Positions 18,144-30,596 are shown, counted from the first letter of the stretch. The stretch: 64,000 nucleotides of DNA from Caldicellulosiruptor naganoensis (GCF_026914285.1 NZ_CP113864.1:1395001-1459000); one strand, 5' to 3'. The notes: generated by a model from the sequence alone, not told the origin. Program-made: numbers and translations.

Positions 18144-18160
18144 AGCAATATTCTACAAAT

Positions 18161-19486
18161 TTACCTTATTTTATTTGTCATATTTATCATGTTTTCGATA
18201 AAAACACCATAACCTTTATTTGGTTCATTCAAGAACACATGTGTAACGGCACCAACCAGTTTGTTATCTTGAATAATTGGAGCTCCACTCATACCTTGCA
18301 CAATTCCCCGTGTGATTTTCAAAAGCCTTTTGTCAGTAATTTTAATTACAAATGCCTTTGTAGAATTTCTATAAAGAGGCAATATTTTTTCTATTTTCAC
18401 CTTAAATTTTTTATCACTATTCGAAACATCTGTTATAATATAGGCGTCACCCACATGAACATCTTGTATTCTTGCAATCTTATAATCAGTTCCATACTTC
18501 AAAAAGCTTTTATCTTCCAGCATTCCGTACACACCAAACGGGCTATTAATTAGAATATCACCAACAACTGAGTTTTCATCAATCTTTACTATAACTTCAC
18601 CAATTTCTTGATATTTATTCTTTTTTATATCGATTACATATGCCTTATAAATTTGACCCTCTTTCAAATCAAGAAGTATATTTGTATCAATATCTGAAAT
18701 TCCGTGTCCAAGGGCAGCAAATATCTTTTTCCTCTTGTCAACAAATGTAGGGGTACCTATACCACTTGTTCCGTCTCTTACCCAAAGTCCTATTTTATAA
18801 ACCCCTTCACTACTCAAAAGAGGCTTTATCTTAACTTTTTTGGTATGCTCTTTTCTTTTAACTAAAGGCTCAATTGGTTTACCATGAGATGAGTTTATGA
18901 TTCTAAATAGTTGTTGTTCACAATCTCTTAGCTTCTGACCACTTGCACATATTATCTTGTTGCCAATTTGGATCCCTGCTTCTCTTGCAGGAATCTTAGA
19001 TTTTGAATTTTCTGGATATACATAAGAGTACCCTATTACTAATATTCCATTCGTCATTAGCTTAATACCAACAAATTTTCCTATAACACTTAAACTTTTT
19101 GGCTCTATTATGGATATCTTTACCGTTTTGAGAGGAATGCCTCCTACTTTAAGCTCGCAGACAAAAGAAATTGGTCTGCTTTTTAGATAAATTGTGTTTG
19201 TTTTAAACAACAAATGATTTTTAGTTGTTTTTATCGCACTACTGTTTGTGAAAGTAATATCCACAAAGACAGGAGTTTTTAAAGTTATACACCTATCTGA
19301 TTTGTAATATGTTAAATAATCAGGAGTAATTACTAAATATAAGAAAAACAAAGAAGTAAGGAGTAGATAAAAAAGAAGAACAGCAACCACTATTTTTTTC
19401 ACTTGTTGGACACCGTTTAAAATCAAAATTCTATTAAAATATCCTCTCCATTCTTTCTTGATATATTCCGAATATTTTTCATACAA
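18161..19486 (-). CDS. spoIVB: SpoIVB serine peptidase (S55)
   Basis: 441 residues. One N-terminal membrane segment lies near residues 30-52. A PDZ domain (about 160-230) includes AREAGIQIGNKIICASGQ. The S55 peptidase domain has the catalytic His in FAALGHGISDID and Ser in GIVQGMSGAPIIQDNKLVG. In Bacillus, SpoIVB is secreted from the forespore and cleaves SpoIVFA to activate pro-sigma-K processing. The start overlaps the recN stop by 8 bp, so translation is coupled. Confidence 0.92.
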   Translation of the reverse strand: MYEKYSEYIKKEWRGYFNRILILNGVQQVKKIVVAVLLFYLLLTSLFFLYLVITPDYLTYYKSDRCITLKTPVFVDITFTNSSAIKTTKNHLLFKTNTIYLKSRPISFVCELKVGGIPLKTVKISIIEPKSLSVIGKFVGIKLMTNGILVIGYSYVYPENSKSKIPAREAGIQIGNKIICASGQKLRDCEQQLFRIINSSHGKPIEPLVKRKEHTKKVKIKPLLSSEGVYKIGLWVRDGTSGIGTPTFVDKRKKIFAALGHGISDIDTNILLDLKEGQIYKAYVIDIKKNKYQEIGEVIVKIDENSVVGDILINSPFGVYGMLEDKSFLKYGTDYKIARIQDVHVGDAYIITDVSNSDKKFKVKIEKILPLYRNSTKAFVIKITDKRLLKITRGIVQGMSGAPIIQDNKLVGAVTHVFLNEPNKGYGVFIENMINMTNKIR

Positions 19487-21134
19487 ACTGAGCTTTTAGT
19501 TGTTTTGCATGAAGAATTGAACTTTCAGTGATGTTCTCACCTGAAAACATTCGTGCAATTTCTTTGAGCGATTCATTTTCATCTAATCTTTTTGCATTTG
19601 AAACTGTTGAGTTGTCTTTGACCTCTTTGTACACATAAAAATGGTTATCTGCAGCTGCTGCAACCTGAGGTAGGTGTGTGATACAGATAACTTGATGTTT
19701 TTTAGAAAGGTCCTTTAAAAGTCTTGCAAGCTTGGTTGCCGCAACTCCGCTGAGTCCACTGTCTATCTCATCAAAAATCAACAGCAAAATGTCATCTTTT
19801 TCGGCCATGATAGATTTTATGGCAAGCATTATTCTTGAAAGCTCTCCACCTGAGGCAATACTGCTTAAACTTTTTAATTCTTGCCCAACATTTGTTGAGA
19901 TTAAAAACTCTACCTCGTCAATTCCCTCTTCATATAAATCACTTTGCATAAATGACACCCTGAAGTTCACGTTTTTCATTTCAAGTTGTTCTAACACTTC
20001 TAATACCTTTTTTTCAAATTCCCTTGCAGCGTCTTTTCGCAAATTTGAAATCTCATTTGCCAAAAACAAAAGTCTTTCCCCTATCTTTGACAAATTAACT
20101 TTTAATTCCTCTACTATCTCACTATTTTTTTCAATTGCTATTTTTTGTCTAATTAACTCTTCCTTAAATTTCAATACTTGTTCAATACTTCCTCCGTACT
20201 TTTTCTTCAGTCTGTTTATTTTATCAAGCCTGTCAATTATTTTGTCTATTTCATGTTCATCAACTGTGTAAGAATCAAACTTTTTTGAAATAGCAAACAA
20301 TATATCTTCAATTTCGTAATATACACTATTTAGTCTCTCAGCGAGTTGATTGAAGTCTTGATCAAATTTTGCATTCTCATTTGCAAGTTTTATACATACT
20401 TCCAAGTATTCCATAAGGTTTTTGTTAATAATGTGCATTATTTTTTCTGTGTTGTATTTTAATTTAGAAAAATTCTGAACAATTTCTCTTTTCTTTTCAA
20501 GTTCAATATCTTCTCCAACACGTGGAGAAACACTTTCAATTTCACTTATTTGGTAATTTAAGATATCTAACCTTCTTTCTTTTTCTTCTTCGTTCTCAAT
20601 AAGTTCTCTTAGCATTTTACCTTTTTCTTGATACTCATTAAAAAGCTTTTTGTATTCTCTTTTCAGATCCTCAACATCTTTCCCACAAAACCTATCTATG
20701 TACATAAGCTGAATTTTTTTGTCGTTTAATAGATGAGTTTCATTCTGCCCATGAATTTCAAAAATATGTGTTGTTATCTCCCTCAAACTAGACAAGGTTA
20801 CAAATTGCCCATTTATTTTGCAAACACTTTTTCCATTTGAATATATTTCACGTGATACAATCAGCTGTCCATCTTCAAGTTCAATACCCCTTGAATTTAT
20901 AAAATTTACAGTACTTTCCTTCTCAATATCAAAAACTGCTGAAACCAAAGCTTTTGTAGAATTTGTTCGAATAATATCTTTTTTAGCCTTTGTACCTAAA
21001 AGCAAAGAAAGAGAATCTATTATTATTGATTTGCCAGCTCCAGTTTCGCCTGTTAGTATACTCAAACCTTTTTCAAATTCTATTTCCAGCTTATCAATTA
21101 TAGCAATGTTCTCAATGTATAATCTTTTTAACAT
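19479..21134 (-). CDS. recN: DNA repair protein RecN
   Basis: SMC-like ATPase for double-strand-break repair. 551 residues. Walker A GETGAGKSIIID near residue 29, a long coiled-coil middle (about 150-380), the ABC signature LSSIASGGELSRIMLAI near 420, and Walker B LLIFDEIDSGLSG near 450. The start ATG 21134 overlaps no gene, and argR ends 5 bp upstream. A 179-codon open frame on the opposite strand has no independent support. Confidence 0.94.
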   Translation of the reverse strand: MLKRLYIENIAIIDKLEIEFEKGLSILTGETGAGKSIIIDSLSLLLGTKAKKDIIRTNSTKALVSAVFDIEKESTVNFINSRGIELEDGQLIVSREIYSNGKSVCKINGQFVTLSSLREITTHIFEIHGQNETHLLNDKKIQLMYIDRFCGKDVEDLKREYKKLFNEYQEKGKMLRELIENEEEKERRLDILNYQISEIESVSPRVGEDIELEKKREIVQNFSKLKYNTEKIMHIINKNLMEYLEVCIKLANENAKFDQDFNQLAERLNSVYYEIEDILFAISKKFDSYTVDEHEIDKIIDRLDKINRLKKKYGGSIEQVLKFKEELIRQKIAIEKNSEIVEELKVNLSKIGERLLFLANEISNLRKDAAREFEKKVLEVLEQLEMKNVNFRVSFMQSDLYEEGIDEVEFLISTNVGQELKSLSSIASGGELSRIMLAIKSIMAEKDDILLLIFDEIDSGLSGVAATKLARLLKDLSKKHQVICITHLPQVAAAADNHFYVYKEVKDNSTVSNAKRLDENESLKEIARMFSGENITESSILHAKQLKAQFV

Positions 21135-21139
21135 GATAA

Positions 21140-21598
21140 TTAATCACCTTGATTCAAAATAGCTTTTATCCTCTCAACAATCTTCTCAGCAGCACTGCTT
21201 CCTTTTGTAGCAATAAAAATGGTATCATCTCCAGCTATAGTTCCTATGACCTCTGGCCAGTTCAATGAATCAATTGCAGCGGCAGCACCCTGTGCAGCAC
21301 CAGTTATTGTCTTTATTATGACAAGATTATCAGCTGTGTCGTATTTTATAATCGACTCAGAAAACACTTTGATTAATTTTTCGGTAATGTTTGCCTCAGG
21401 TCCGGATAATACTGCATATTTGTATTTACCTGTTTCTGTTAATACTTTTGTAAGTCTTAACTCTTTTATATCTCTTGAGACCGTTGCTTGTGTGACGTCA
21501 TAACCTAATTCTCTCAGCCTCTCAACAAGCTCTTCCTGAGTTTCTATATCTTCACTTTGAATTATCTCTAAAATCTTTTGTTGTCTTTCAGATTTCAT
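21140..21598 (-). CDS. argR: Arginine repressor ArgR/AhrC
   Basis: 152 residues. An N-terminal winged helix (about 1-70) has QEELVERLRELGYDVTQATV. The C-terminal domain, which binds arginine and forms hexamers, has NLVIIKTITGAAQGAAAAI and GTIAGDDTIFIATK. It represses arginine synthesis and can activate catabolism. The position between nadK and recN is conserved in Firmicutes. No ARG operator was identified confidently in the window. Confidence 0.94.
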   Translation of the reverse strand: MKSERQQKILEIIQSEDIETQEELVERLRELGYDVTQATVSRDIKELRLTKVLTETGKYKYAVLSGPEANITEKLIKVFSESIIKYDTADNLVIIKTITGAAQGAAAAIDSLNWPEVIGTIAGDDTIFIATKGSSAAEKIVERIKAILNQGD

Positions 21599-21626
21599 TT
21601 TACAAATTCACACCTCACACTTTTGA

Positions 21627-22409
21627 TTACTCTCTAATCTTTTCTCTTAGTACCTCGTAAAAGTTCTTCTTCTTGAGTCTCACGAGTTTTAGCTTTTTTG
21701 ATGAAATCTTGCACTCAATATATTCGCCTTCCCTTAGCATATCTACAATCCGTCCATCATTTACCATTAGAATTTCATCAGATTGACTTTTTATCTTTAC
21801 TGTTCTTGTATCACCCAACACCAAACTTCTGGAACTCAAGGAATGGGGACAAATAGGGGTGACAACCATCACCCCTAACTGTGGTTCCACTATTGGTCCA
21901 CCTGCTGAGAGAGAGTATGCAGTGGAACCTGTTGCAGTTGAGATAATAATCCCATCGCTCCTGTACTCTTTGGCAAATACATTATCTATAAAAAGACTCA
22001 GATCTACAATATTAAACGTGCTTCTCACTAAACATACATCATTCAATGCATAGAAAACTTTCCCTTTAAAATGTGCTTCAATAATATGTCTCTCTTCAAT
22101 AAAATAGTCATTGTCAACTATCTTTTTAATGGCAGAATGAAAGTTAGTAGCCACCTCTTCTGTCAGGTATCCAACACGACCACAATTTATTCCAAGTACA
22201 GGAAGATTTTCCTTGACGGCCTTCTCAACCACATTAAGAAGAGTTCCGTCACCACCAATTGTTACTAAAAAATCAACTTTTATACTGTATTTATTTTCCT
22301 CATTTACAAGTATACAACCTACATTTTCATTTTCAAGCACATTTACGATTTGATCTAAAATCTGTTTGCTATGTTCTTTTTGAAAATTTACAAATATTCC
22401 TACAACCAT
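21627..22409 (-). CDS. nadK: NAD kinase
   Basis: Phosphorylates NAD to NADP. 260 residues, with the kinase loop GGDGTLLNVVEKA near residue 53 and the second conserved element STATGSTAYSLSAGGPIV near 155. It starts 42 bp after the HIT gene in the alaS-hit-nadK-argR-recN-spoIVB run and is probably part of that transcript. Confidence 0.93.
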   Translation of the reverse strand: MVVGIFVNFQKEHSKQILDQIVNVLENENVGCILVNEENKYSIKVDFLVTIGGDGTLLNVVEKAVKENLPVLGINCGRVGYLTEEVATNFHSAIKKIVDNDYFIEERHIIEAHFKGKVFYALNDVCLVRSTFNIVDLSLFIDNVFAKEYRSDGIIISTATGSTAYSLSAGGPIVEPQLGVMVVTPICPHSLSSRSLVLGDTRTVKIKSQSDEILMVNDGRIVDMLREGEYIECKISSKKLKLVRLKKKNFYEVLREKIRE

Positions 22410-22450
22410 TTGTATATTTTTTCTCCTTCAAAGATAAAAAGATTTAAAAA

Positions 22451-25442
<2,992 letters not shown>

Positions 25443-25511
25443 CTTCAATCAGCCTTTCCACTTAGAATTTTAAAATTGTTTTGAGTTTTATAATTTTTCA
25501 ATACAATCAAA

Positions 25512-25540
25512 ATTTTATTAAAGCCAAAAAACAAAGTCAA
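25512..25540 (-). promoter_or_regulatory. Probable sigma-A promoter of the alaS operon
   Basis: TTGACT (25535-25540), a 17-bp spacer and TAAAAT (25512-25517) on minus, about 70 bp before the alaS start. It would drive alaS-hit-nadK-argR-recN-spoIVB. Confidence 0.55.
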
Positions 25541-25546
25541 CAAAAT

Positions 25547-26602
25547 TTATTTCTTATCTTCTGGATGGACTCTTCTGAGAATATTTATAAAAACTATCTT
25601 TATCACAGCAGCTAAGGGTATTGCGAAAAACATGGAAATAAAACCAAATAATTTATTTGATATTATCAGTACAATTATAATTGTCAGTGGATGCAATCCT
25701 AATCTTGAGCCGATTATCCTTGGTGAGATGAGAAAACTGTCTACCTGCTGCAGCACAACCAAAAATACTATTACAAGTATAGCTTTTATATAAGAGTCCG
25801 AAAGTGCTATCACAATAGCTGGAATACTTGCAAATATGGGTCCAAAATAAGGTATAAGATTACCAATTCCAGCGATTATACCTAGTAGTGCTGCATATCT
25901 AACTGACAATATTGAAAATCCCAAAAAGCTCAAGATTCCAACTATTATAGCATCCAAAAGCTGGGCTCTTATGTATTGATGAAGAACTTTGTTGATATCA
26001 TTGAAAATAGAAATACCTTCTTTTCTGTATTTCTCAGGTAATACCCATTTAATCCATTTTACAATCTTAGTCCAGTCTTTTAGAATGTAAAATGAAATAA
26101 TTGGTATTAAGAGATAATAAAGAATATTGGAATAAATGCTTTTGAGAATATTTAGAAAAGTAGTAAGTACTTGTTTTGATATAGCCTCAACATTTATTGA
26201 ATTTGATCTTAAAATTTCTTCCAAGTCGATGTTTACTTTATTAGAAAGCTTTGAATCTATCTCTTTGAACCATTTGTTAAATAGATTTATATATTCCGGG
26301 ATGTTTTGTATAAGCTGCCTCATTTCTGTAATAAATAGTGGAATAAAGTATACAAATATCAAAATAGCTATGCTAAAAGCCAATATAAATGAAAGTAAAA
26401 TTGAGATATCACGTGATTTAATCTTTGTCTCTAAAAAGTCAACCATCGGCTTTAATAGGTATGATAAAAAGAGCGCTATTATGAATGGAAGCAAAATAGG
26501 CCAAAATGTTTTGATATTAACAAAAAAATAAATGACAAACCCAATAAAAATAAGAAATACAATGTCTAAAAAATGTTTTTTTAAAAATTTTCCTATTATC
26601 AA
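25547..26602 (-). CDS. AI-2E / PerM family membrane transporter
   Basis: 351 residues with about eight hydrophobic segments: a pair at about 10-50, one near 65, one near 150-175, and a C-terminal cluster from 205. It carries family motifs IPYFGPIFASIPAIVIAL and GSRLGLHPLTIIIVLI. The family covers putative AI-2 exporters and ion-coupled transporters; the substrate here is unknown. The start is TTG 26602 with GAGGTG six bases upstream. It is often found beside alaS in clostridia. Confidence 0.88.
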   Translation of the reverse strand: MIIGKFLKKHFLDIVFLIFIGFVIYFFVNIKTFWPILLPFIIALFLSYLLKPMVDFLETKIKSRDISILLSFILAFSIAILIFVYFIPLFITEMRQLIQNIPEYINLFNKWFKEIDSKLSNKVNIDLEEILRSNSINVEAISKQVLTTFLNILKSIYSNILYYLLIPIISFYILKDWTKIVKWIKWVLPEKYRKEGISIFNDINKVLHQYIRAQLLDAIIVGILSFLGFSILSVRYAALLGIIAGIGNLIPYFGPIFASIPAIVIALSDSYIKAILVIVFLVVLQQVDSFLISPRIIGSRLGLHPLTIIIVLIISNKLFGFISMFFAIPLAAVIKIVFINILRRVHPEDKK

Positions 26603-26641
26603 TTACAACACCTCAAACTAAAAAAATTCTTAGCCCATTTT

Positions 26642-26668
26642 ATAAAAAAGGAGGGAAGAACCCTCCCT
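26642..26668 (-). terminator. Intrinsic terminator after the 53-residue membrane protein
   Basis: On minus, GGAGGG and CCCTCC form a 6-bp GC stem (26650-26667) around AAGAA, followed by a run of T. It separates the PRC-barrel/small-protein transcript from the AI-2E gene. Confidence 0.8.
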
Positions 26669-26829
26669 TATCCTAAAAGCTTGTTAATCATTGAAATAAG
26701 TCTTTTTGCAATCATTTTTTTGAAAAGTCTATTTTTCACGCTTTTTGAAGAAGACTTGCTCAGTAGTATACCAATTAATGCACCAACTATACTGCCAGTA
26801 ACTACATGTTTTGCAGAAACTAATTTCAA
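26668..26829 (-). CDS. 53-residue putative membrane protein
   Basis: A short gene with start TTG 26829, six bases after GAGGTG, and stop at 26668 just before a terminator. The product starts MKLVSAKHVVTG, has one hydrophobic Gly-rich segment (SIVGALIGILL, residues about 13-23), and then a strongly basic tail ending MIAKRLISMINKLLG. The pattern resembles a YtxH-like Gly-zipper membrane anchor, but I do not recognise the family. It is translated 12 bp downstream of the PRC-barrel gene, so it is probably an operon partner. Confidence 0.65.
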   Translation of the reverse strand: MKLVSAKHVVTGSIVGALIGILLSKSSSKSVKNRLFKKMIAKRLISMINKLLG

Positions 26830-26840
26830 AGATGAACACC

Positions 26841-27287
26841 TCAGCTTAATATTTTATTCTCTTTTAATATTATTTCCTCTGGACTCAATATTATTTTCCT
26901 CTTTCTAATATAGCTCCATATGCTCGGCGATATCTCATAACCGGTTATCTTAAAATTTATAGAATCAAACAATATATCATTTACTGTTCCCATAAGAAAA
27001 CCATCCTTTGTGATGACCTTATTTGAGAGAATTTCTTGTGCTTTCACAAAAGAAGTCATATTAATGCAGGAAACTAACTTTGTAGCAATTAAAAGATCGT
27101 GATTTATCGACTCAATATCCTTTGTCAAAACAAAAATATTAGTACATATTCCAAATATCACATTTTTCTGTATCTGAAACCCTTCAACTTTCTCATCTGA
27201 AAAAAACATATCATAAATAATACCCAGATTCTTACCATCAACCAAAATAGCAGTTTTATCTTTTATATCTTTAAATGAAATCTGCAT
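26841..27287 (-). CDS. PRC-barrel domain protein (YrrD-like)
   Basis: 148 residues forming two PRC-barrel repeats, about 1-70 (DKTAILVDGKNLGIIYDM) and 78-145 (NKVITKDGFLMGTVNDILFD). PRC barrels are protein or RNA interaction modules, seen in RimM and photosynthetic reaction centre H subunits. YrrD-type proteins lie near alaS in B. subtilis. Function is not known. Confidence 0.82.
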   Translation of the reverse strand: MQISFKDIKDKTAILVDGKNLGIIYDMFFSDEKVEGFQIQKNVIFGICTNIFVLTKDIESINHDLLIATKLVSCINMTSFVKAQEILSNKVITKDGFLMGTVNDILFDSINFKITGYEISPSIWSYIRKRKIILSPEEIILKENKILS

Positions 27288-27315
27288 GTTACTTTACTCT
27301 TTCTTTTCTTAAACT

Positions 27316-29304
27316 CTAGCCCTCTAATTTAATATTTTTCACCATATCAGCAATAGTTATAACAAAATTCTCTTTGTACTGAGGTATCTGCTCTTCTTCT
27401 TCATGGAGATCTTTCAAAGAAAGGCCTATTCTCCGTCTTTGTTCATCAATTTCAACTATCTTTGCCTTTGTTTTATCTCCAACTTTGTATAATTTATGCA
27501 GCCGCTGGTTGTAACCAAGCGGAATATTCGATATATGCACAAAACCGTCAAGACCGCAGTCCGATATCAACACAACAAGCCCAAAAGGAAGAACTTTTGT
27601 AATTTCTACATCTACAAGCATACCCAAGTATAAATCCTTTACTTTCTTTATCCATTCATCTTCTTGAGTCTTTTTTATACTCAAAAAAATTTGCTTCTTT
27701 TGCTTGTCTACATCAATTACTCTTACTTTTACTCGTTCTCCTATCTTAAATATTTTTTTGATGTCCTCTGCCCTCTTTGAATAACTTATTTCACTTAGTG
27801 GTACAAAACCTCGCAAACCTTCAAAGTCGACAATTATACCCTTTTCTCTTATTTCGGCCACAAATCCCTCATAGTCTTTATTAAAATCAAGATTCTCTAA
27901 AGCCTCTACAAGTCTTTGTTCTTGAGCCTGTCGCAGCAGGGCTCTTCTACTGCCAAAAGCTATCTTTTTTTCACTATCAATATTTACAATTTCAACTTCA
28001 AAGACCTTACCAACGATAGAAGAAGAAACCTCCTCTGCCCATTGCGAAATTGGAACAAATACGTTAATTCCTCTAAATTCACCTACAATATTCTTTTCTC
28101 TGATCTGTTTCACAACAATCTTGACAGGTATTTTACTTTCAAACTTTGACAATAGCTCTTCAAAACCGTGAATATTGTCAGCTTTGAGTTTTGATAGTAC
28201 AACATTTCCTTCCTCATCAGACTCTTTGACAACTACTGCTTCAATCATCTCATTTTCTTTAAATATCTCTTTTAAGTTTGCATTAGCATTCTTGAAAATC
28301 TCATTTTTGTAGATTATACCCTCTGCTTTATATCCAATATCCACAAGAACATAATCTTCTTCAACTTTTACTATCTTACCTTTTACTATTTCACCTTTTT
28401 TAATATCTTTAAAACTTTTATCAAGTAGTTTTTCAAAATCATAAATATCAACTTCATTAAATTTTCTTTCAAGCGCATGCACTACTTCATCTATTTGCTC
28501 TTGTGAAGTAGAAGCACCAGCTGTTATTCCGATTGTCCTTACTTTGCTAAAGTCAATACCCTCCAAATCTTTAAGAGTTTCTATGAAGTAGGTTGGTTTG
28601 ATTTCTTTTATAGCCTCATAGAGTTTATTGGTATTAGAACTTTTTCTATCACCTATGACAAGCATGACGTCTACCTCATGCGCAAGAACTTTTGCCTCTT
28701 GCTGTCTGTTTATGGTAGCTTTGCAGATTGTATCAAACACTCTGTAATCTGTATTATTCTCGATGTAGTCTTTTATCTCCTGCCACTTTGCATTGTCAAA
28801 AGTTGTCTGGCACACAACAATGGCTTTTGACCCTAATTGGGTTATAGCATCCTTTGCTTTTTCTACACTATCAATAACTATGCATTTTCTTCCTTTTTCA
28901 ACATGACCTATTGTACCTTTTACTTCCGGGTGGTTAATATCTCCAACAACTATCACGTCATTGCCATTTACCGACCATTCTCTCACAATTTCATGGATCT
29001 TTTTCACATACGGACAAGTAAAATCATAGACCTTAGATGCTCTTTTTTCAATCTCAGAAAATTCGTCTGTCGAAACTCCATGTGAACGAATGAACACAAT
29101 ATCATCTTTTCCTACTTCATTTATGTCTTCAATTACCTTGATATTCAGTTCTTTCAATCTTTCAATAACATAGCTATTGTGTATAAGCATTCCGTAAACT
29201 TTTACATTCTTGTCTTTATTTGCTTTAGCCCAAGCAATAACCCCATTCACTGCTCTTTCGACACCAAAACAAAAACCTGCACTTTTTGCAACCTTAATAA
29301 TCAT
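27316..29304 (-). CDS. ispH: Bifunctional IspH (HMBPP reductase) - ribosomal protein S1-like fusion
   Basis: 662 residues. The N-terminal 280 are IspH, the last enzyme of the MEP isoprenoid pathway, reducing HMBPP to IPP and DMAPP with an iron-sulfur cluster. The three cluster cysteines are visible: Cys12 (AGFCFGVERAV), Cys97 (DFTCPYVKK) and Cys194 (DTICKATINRQQEA). From about residue 295 four S1 RNA-binding repeats follow; the last two contain GIIVDFEGLRGFVPLSEIS and LVVLISDCGLDGFVHISNIP. Such IspH-S1 fusions are known in clostridia. The S1 part may supply a ribosomal-S1-like function. The dxs gene, first in the same pathway, lies at the right edge. Confidence 0.94.
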   Translation of the reverse strand: MIIKVAKSAGFCFGVERAVNGVIAWAKANKDKNVKVYGMLIHNSYVIERLKELNIKVIEDINEVGKDDIVFIRSHGVSTDEFSEIEKRASKVYDFTCPYVKKIHEIVREWSVNGNDVIVVGDINHPEVKGTIGHVEKGRKCIVIDSVEKAKDAITQLGSKAIVVCQTTFDNAKWQEIKDYIENNTDYRVFDTICKATINRQQEAKVLAHEVDVMLVIGDRKSSNTNKLYEAIKEIKPTYFIETLKDLEGIDFSKVRTIGITAGASTSQEQIDEVVHALERKFNEVDIYDFEKLLDKSFKDIKKGEIVKGKIVKVEEDYVLVDIGYKAEGIIYKNEIFKNANANLKEIFKENEMIEAVVVKESDEEGNVVLSKLKADNIHGFEELLSKFESKIPVKIVVKQIREKNIVGEFRGINVFVPISQWAEEVSSSIVGKVFEVEIVNIDSEKKIAFGSRRALLRQAQEQRLVEALENLDFNKDYEGFVAEIREKGIIVDFEGLRGFVPLSEISYSKRAEDIKKIFKIGERVKVRVIDVDKQKKQIFLSIKKTQEDEWIKKVKDLYLGMLVDVEITKVLPFGLVVLISDCGLDGFVHISNIPLGYNQRLHKLYKVGDKTKAKIVEIDEQRRRIGLSLKDLHEEEEQIPQYKENFVITIADMVKNIKLEG

Positions 29305-29305
29305 C

Positions 29306-29911
29306 TTAATTCCTCTTCTCCTTTTTTATTTTGTTTGTGTTTAGGATGAGATCTTTGATGCTTTGCATGATTGTATCAACTATCTTCTGATTATCCTCAT
29401 CTTTATTCTTAAACTCAAGAGGCTTTCCAATTCTAACCGTAATTCCACATAAAGGTCTGATTTTACCACAGATAGCAACAGGTAAAACCTTTGCTCCAGT
29501 TGCTTTTATAATTGTAGCAACTCCCTTTTCTCCTTTTAAAACTATCTCATTTGTTCTATTTCTCTTGCCTTCAGGAAATATTCCCAAGATGTTATTGCTC
29601 CTTATGACTTCTATTGCCTTTTTGATTGCGCTAATATCGCTCTTGCCTCTTCTTACAGGAAAAGCACCAAATGCCCTTATAATAGGCGAAAGCCACCATA
29701 TTCTAAAAAGTTCGCTCTTTGCCATGAAATAAACACGCTCGTCAAATATCAAAATAATTAATACTGGATCAAGATAACTTCTGTGATTTGCGCAGATAAT
29801 GTATGGTGCTTTCGGAATGTTCTCTTTACCTTCTACTTTTATCAAAAAGACACATTTTAAAATAAGATATGCTAATTTTCGTATAACATTCATAAAGAAG
29901 TTATACTTCAT
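29306..29911 (-). CDS. plsC: 1-acyl-sn-glycerol-3-phosphate acyltransferase
   Basis: Makes phosphatidic acid from lysophosphatidic acid at the membrane. 201 residues with an N-terminal hydrophobic segment, the catalytic NHRSYLDPV (HX4D) near residue 42 and the substrate motif FPEGKRNRT near 114. It overlaps the 3' end of cmk by 11 bp and lies 1 bp upstream of ispH-S1, so the cmk-plsC-ispH order is one transcript, as in several Firmicutes. Confidence 0.9.
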   Translation of the reverse strand: MKYNFFMNVIRKLAYLILKCVFLIKVEGKENIPKAPYIICANHRSYLDPVLIILIFDERVYFMAKSELFRIWWLSPIIRAFGAFPVRRGKSDISAIKKAIEVIRSNNILGIFPEGKRNRTNEIVLKGEKGVATIIKATGAKVLPVAICGKIRPLCGITVRIGKPLEFKNKDEDNQKIVDTIMQSIKDLILNTNKIKKEKRN

Positions 29912-30581
29912 TTCTTATCACCTTATAAAAAAGCTCTAGCACTTTTTCCAAAACCTCTTCTATTGTAAGATTGGTAGAATCTATTACAACAGCATCTTCA
30001 GCAACTCTTAAAGGTGCAAACTCTCTGGTCATATCGTTGAGGTCTCTTTGTTTTATCTCATCAAGAAGTTCGTAATAATCAACCTCATAACCTTTTTCTT
30101 TAAGCTCCAAAAACCTTCTCTTTGCTCTTTCCTCAGGTGTTGCTGTCAAGAATATCTTTAGTTCAGCATCAGGCAAAACATGAGTACCAATGTCTCTGCC
30201 GTCCATTATCACACCTTTTTGTTTTGCTAACTCTTGCTGGATTTTAACAAGCCGCTGCCTTACCTCTTTTATTTTAGATACATCTGATGCATACATTGAA
30301 ACATTTGGCTCTCTTATTTTATCAGTAACATCTTCTCCGTCTAAAAACACAAGCTGATTCCCATTAATAAGTTTAACTTCAATCTCCGTGTTGTTTAAAA
30401 TCTCAAGTATTTTATCGACATCGTCGGATTTTATATTCTGGCTTAAAACCTTCAGTCCAATTGCTCTATACATTGCACCAGTGTCGATGTGGATATAACC
30501 GAGTCTTTTAGCCAAAAGCTTTGAAATTGTGCTTTTACCCGCCCCAGCAGGGCCATCAATCGCAATATTTATTTTCTTCAT
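29901..30581 (-). CDS. cmk: Cytidylate kinase
   Basis: Phosphorylates CMP and dCMP. 226 residues. P-loop IDGPAGAGKSTISK near residue 7, HIDTGAMYRAIGL and MDGRDIGTHVLPDA near 155, and the LID region with RAKRRFLELKEKGYEVDY. Start ATG 30581. It lies 15 bp after aroH. Confidence 0.93.
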   Translation of the reverse strand: MKKINIAIDGPAGAGKSTISKLLAKRLGYIHIDTGAMYRAIGLKVLSQNIKSDDVDKILEILNNTEIEVKLINGNQLVFLDGEDVTDKIREPNVSMYASDVSKIKEVRQRLVKIQQELAKQKGVIMDGRDIGTHVLPDAELKIFLTATPEERAKRRFLELKEKGYEVDYYELLDEIKQRDLNDMTREFAPLRVAEDAVVIDSTNLTIEEVLEKVLELFYKVIRNEV

Positions 30582-30596
30582 CTATTTCCCCCTCTG

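Noticed and set aside
19732-20271. 179-codon plus-strand frame opposite recN
   Set aside because: Antisense to a conserved coiled-coil gene; Ser/Leu/Ile-rich composition is that expected from the reverse complement of Glu/Lys-rich codons.
25443-25546. T-box leader for alaS
   Set aside because: The 100-bp region has a promoter but no T-box core sequence and no terminator.
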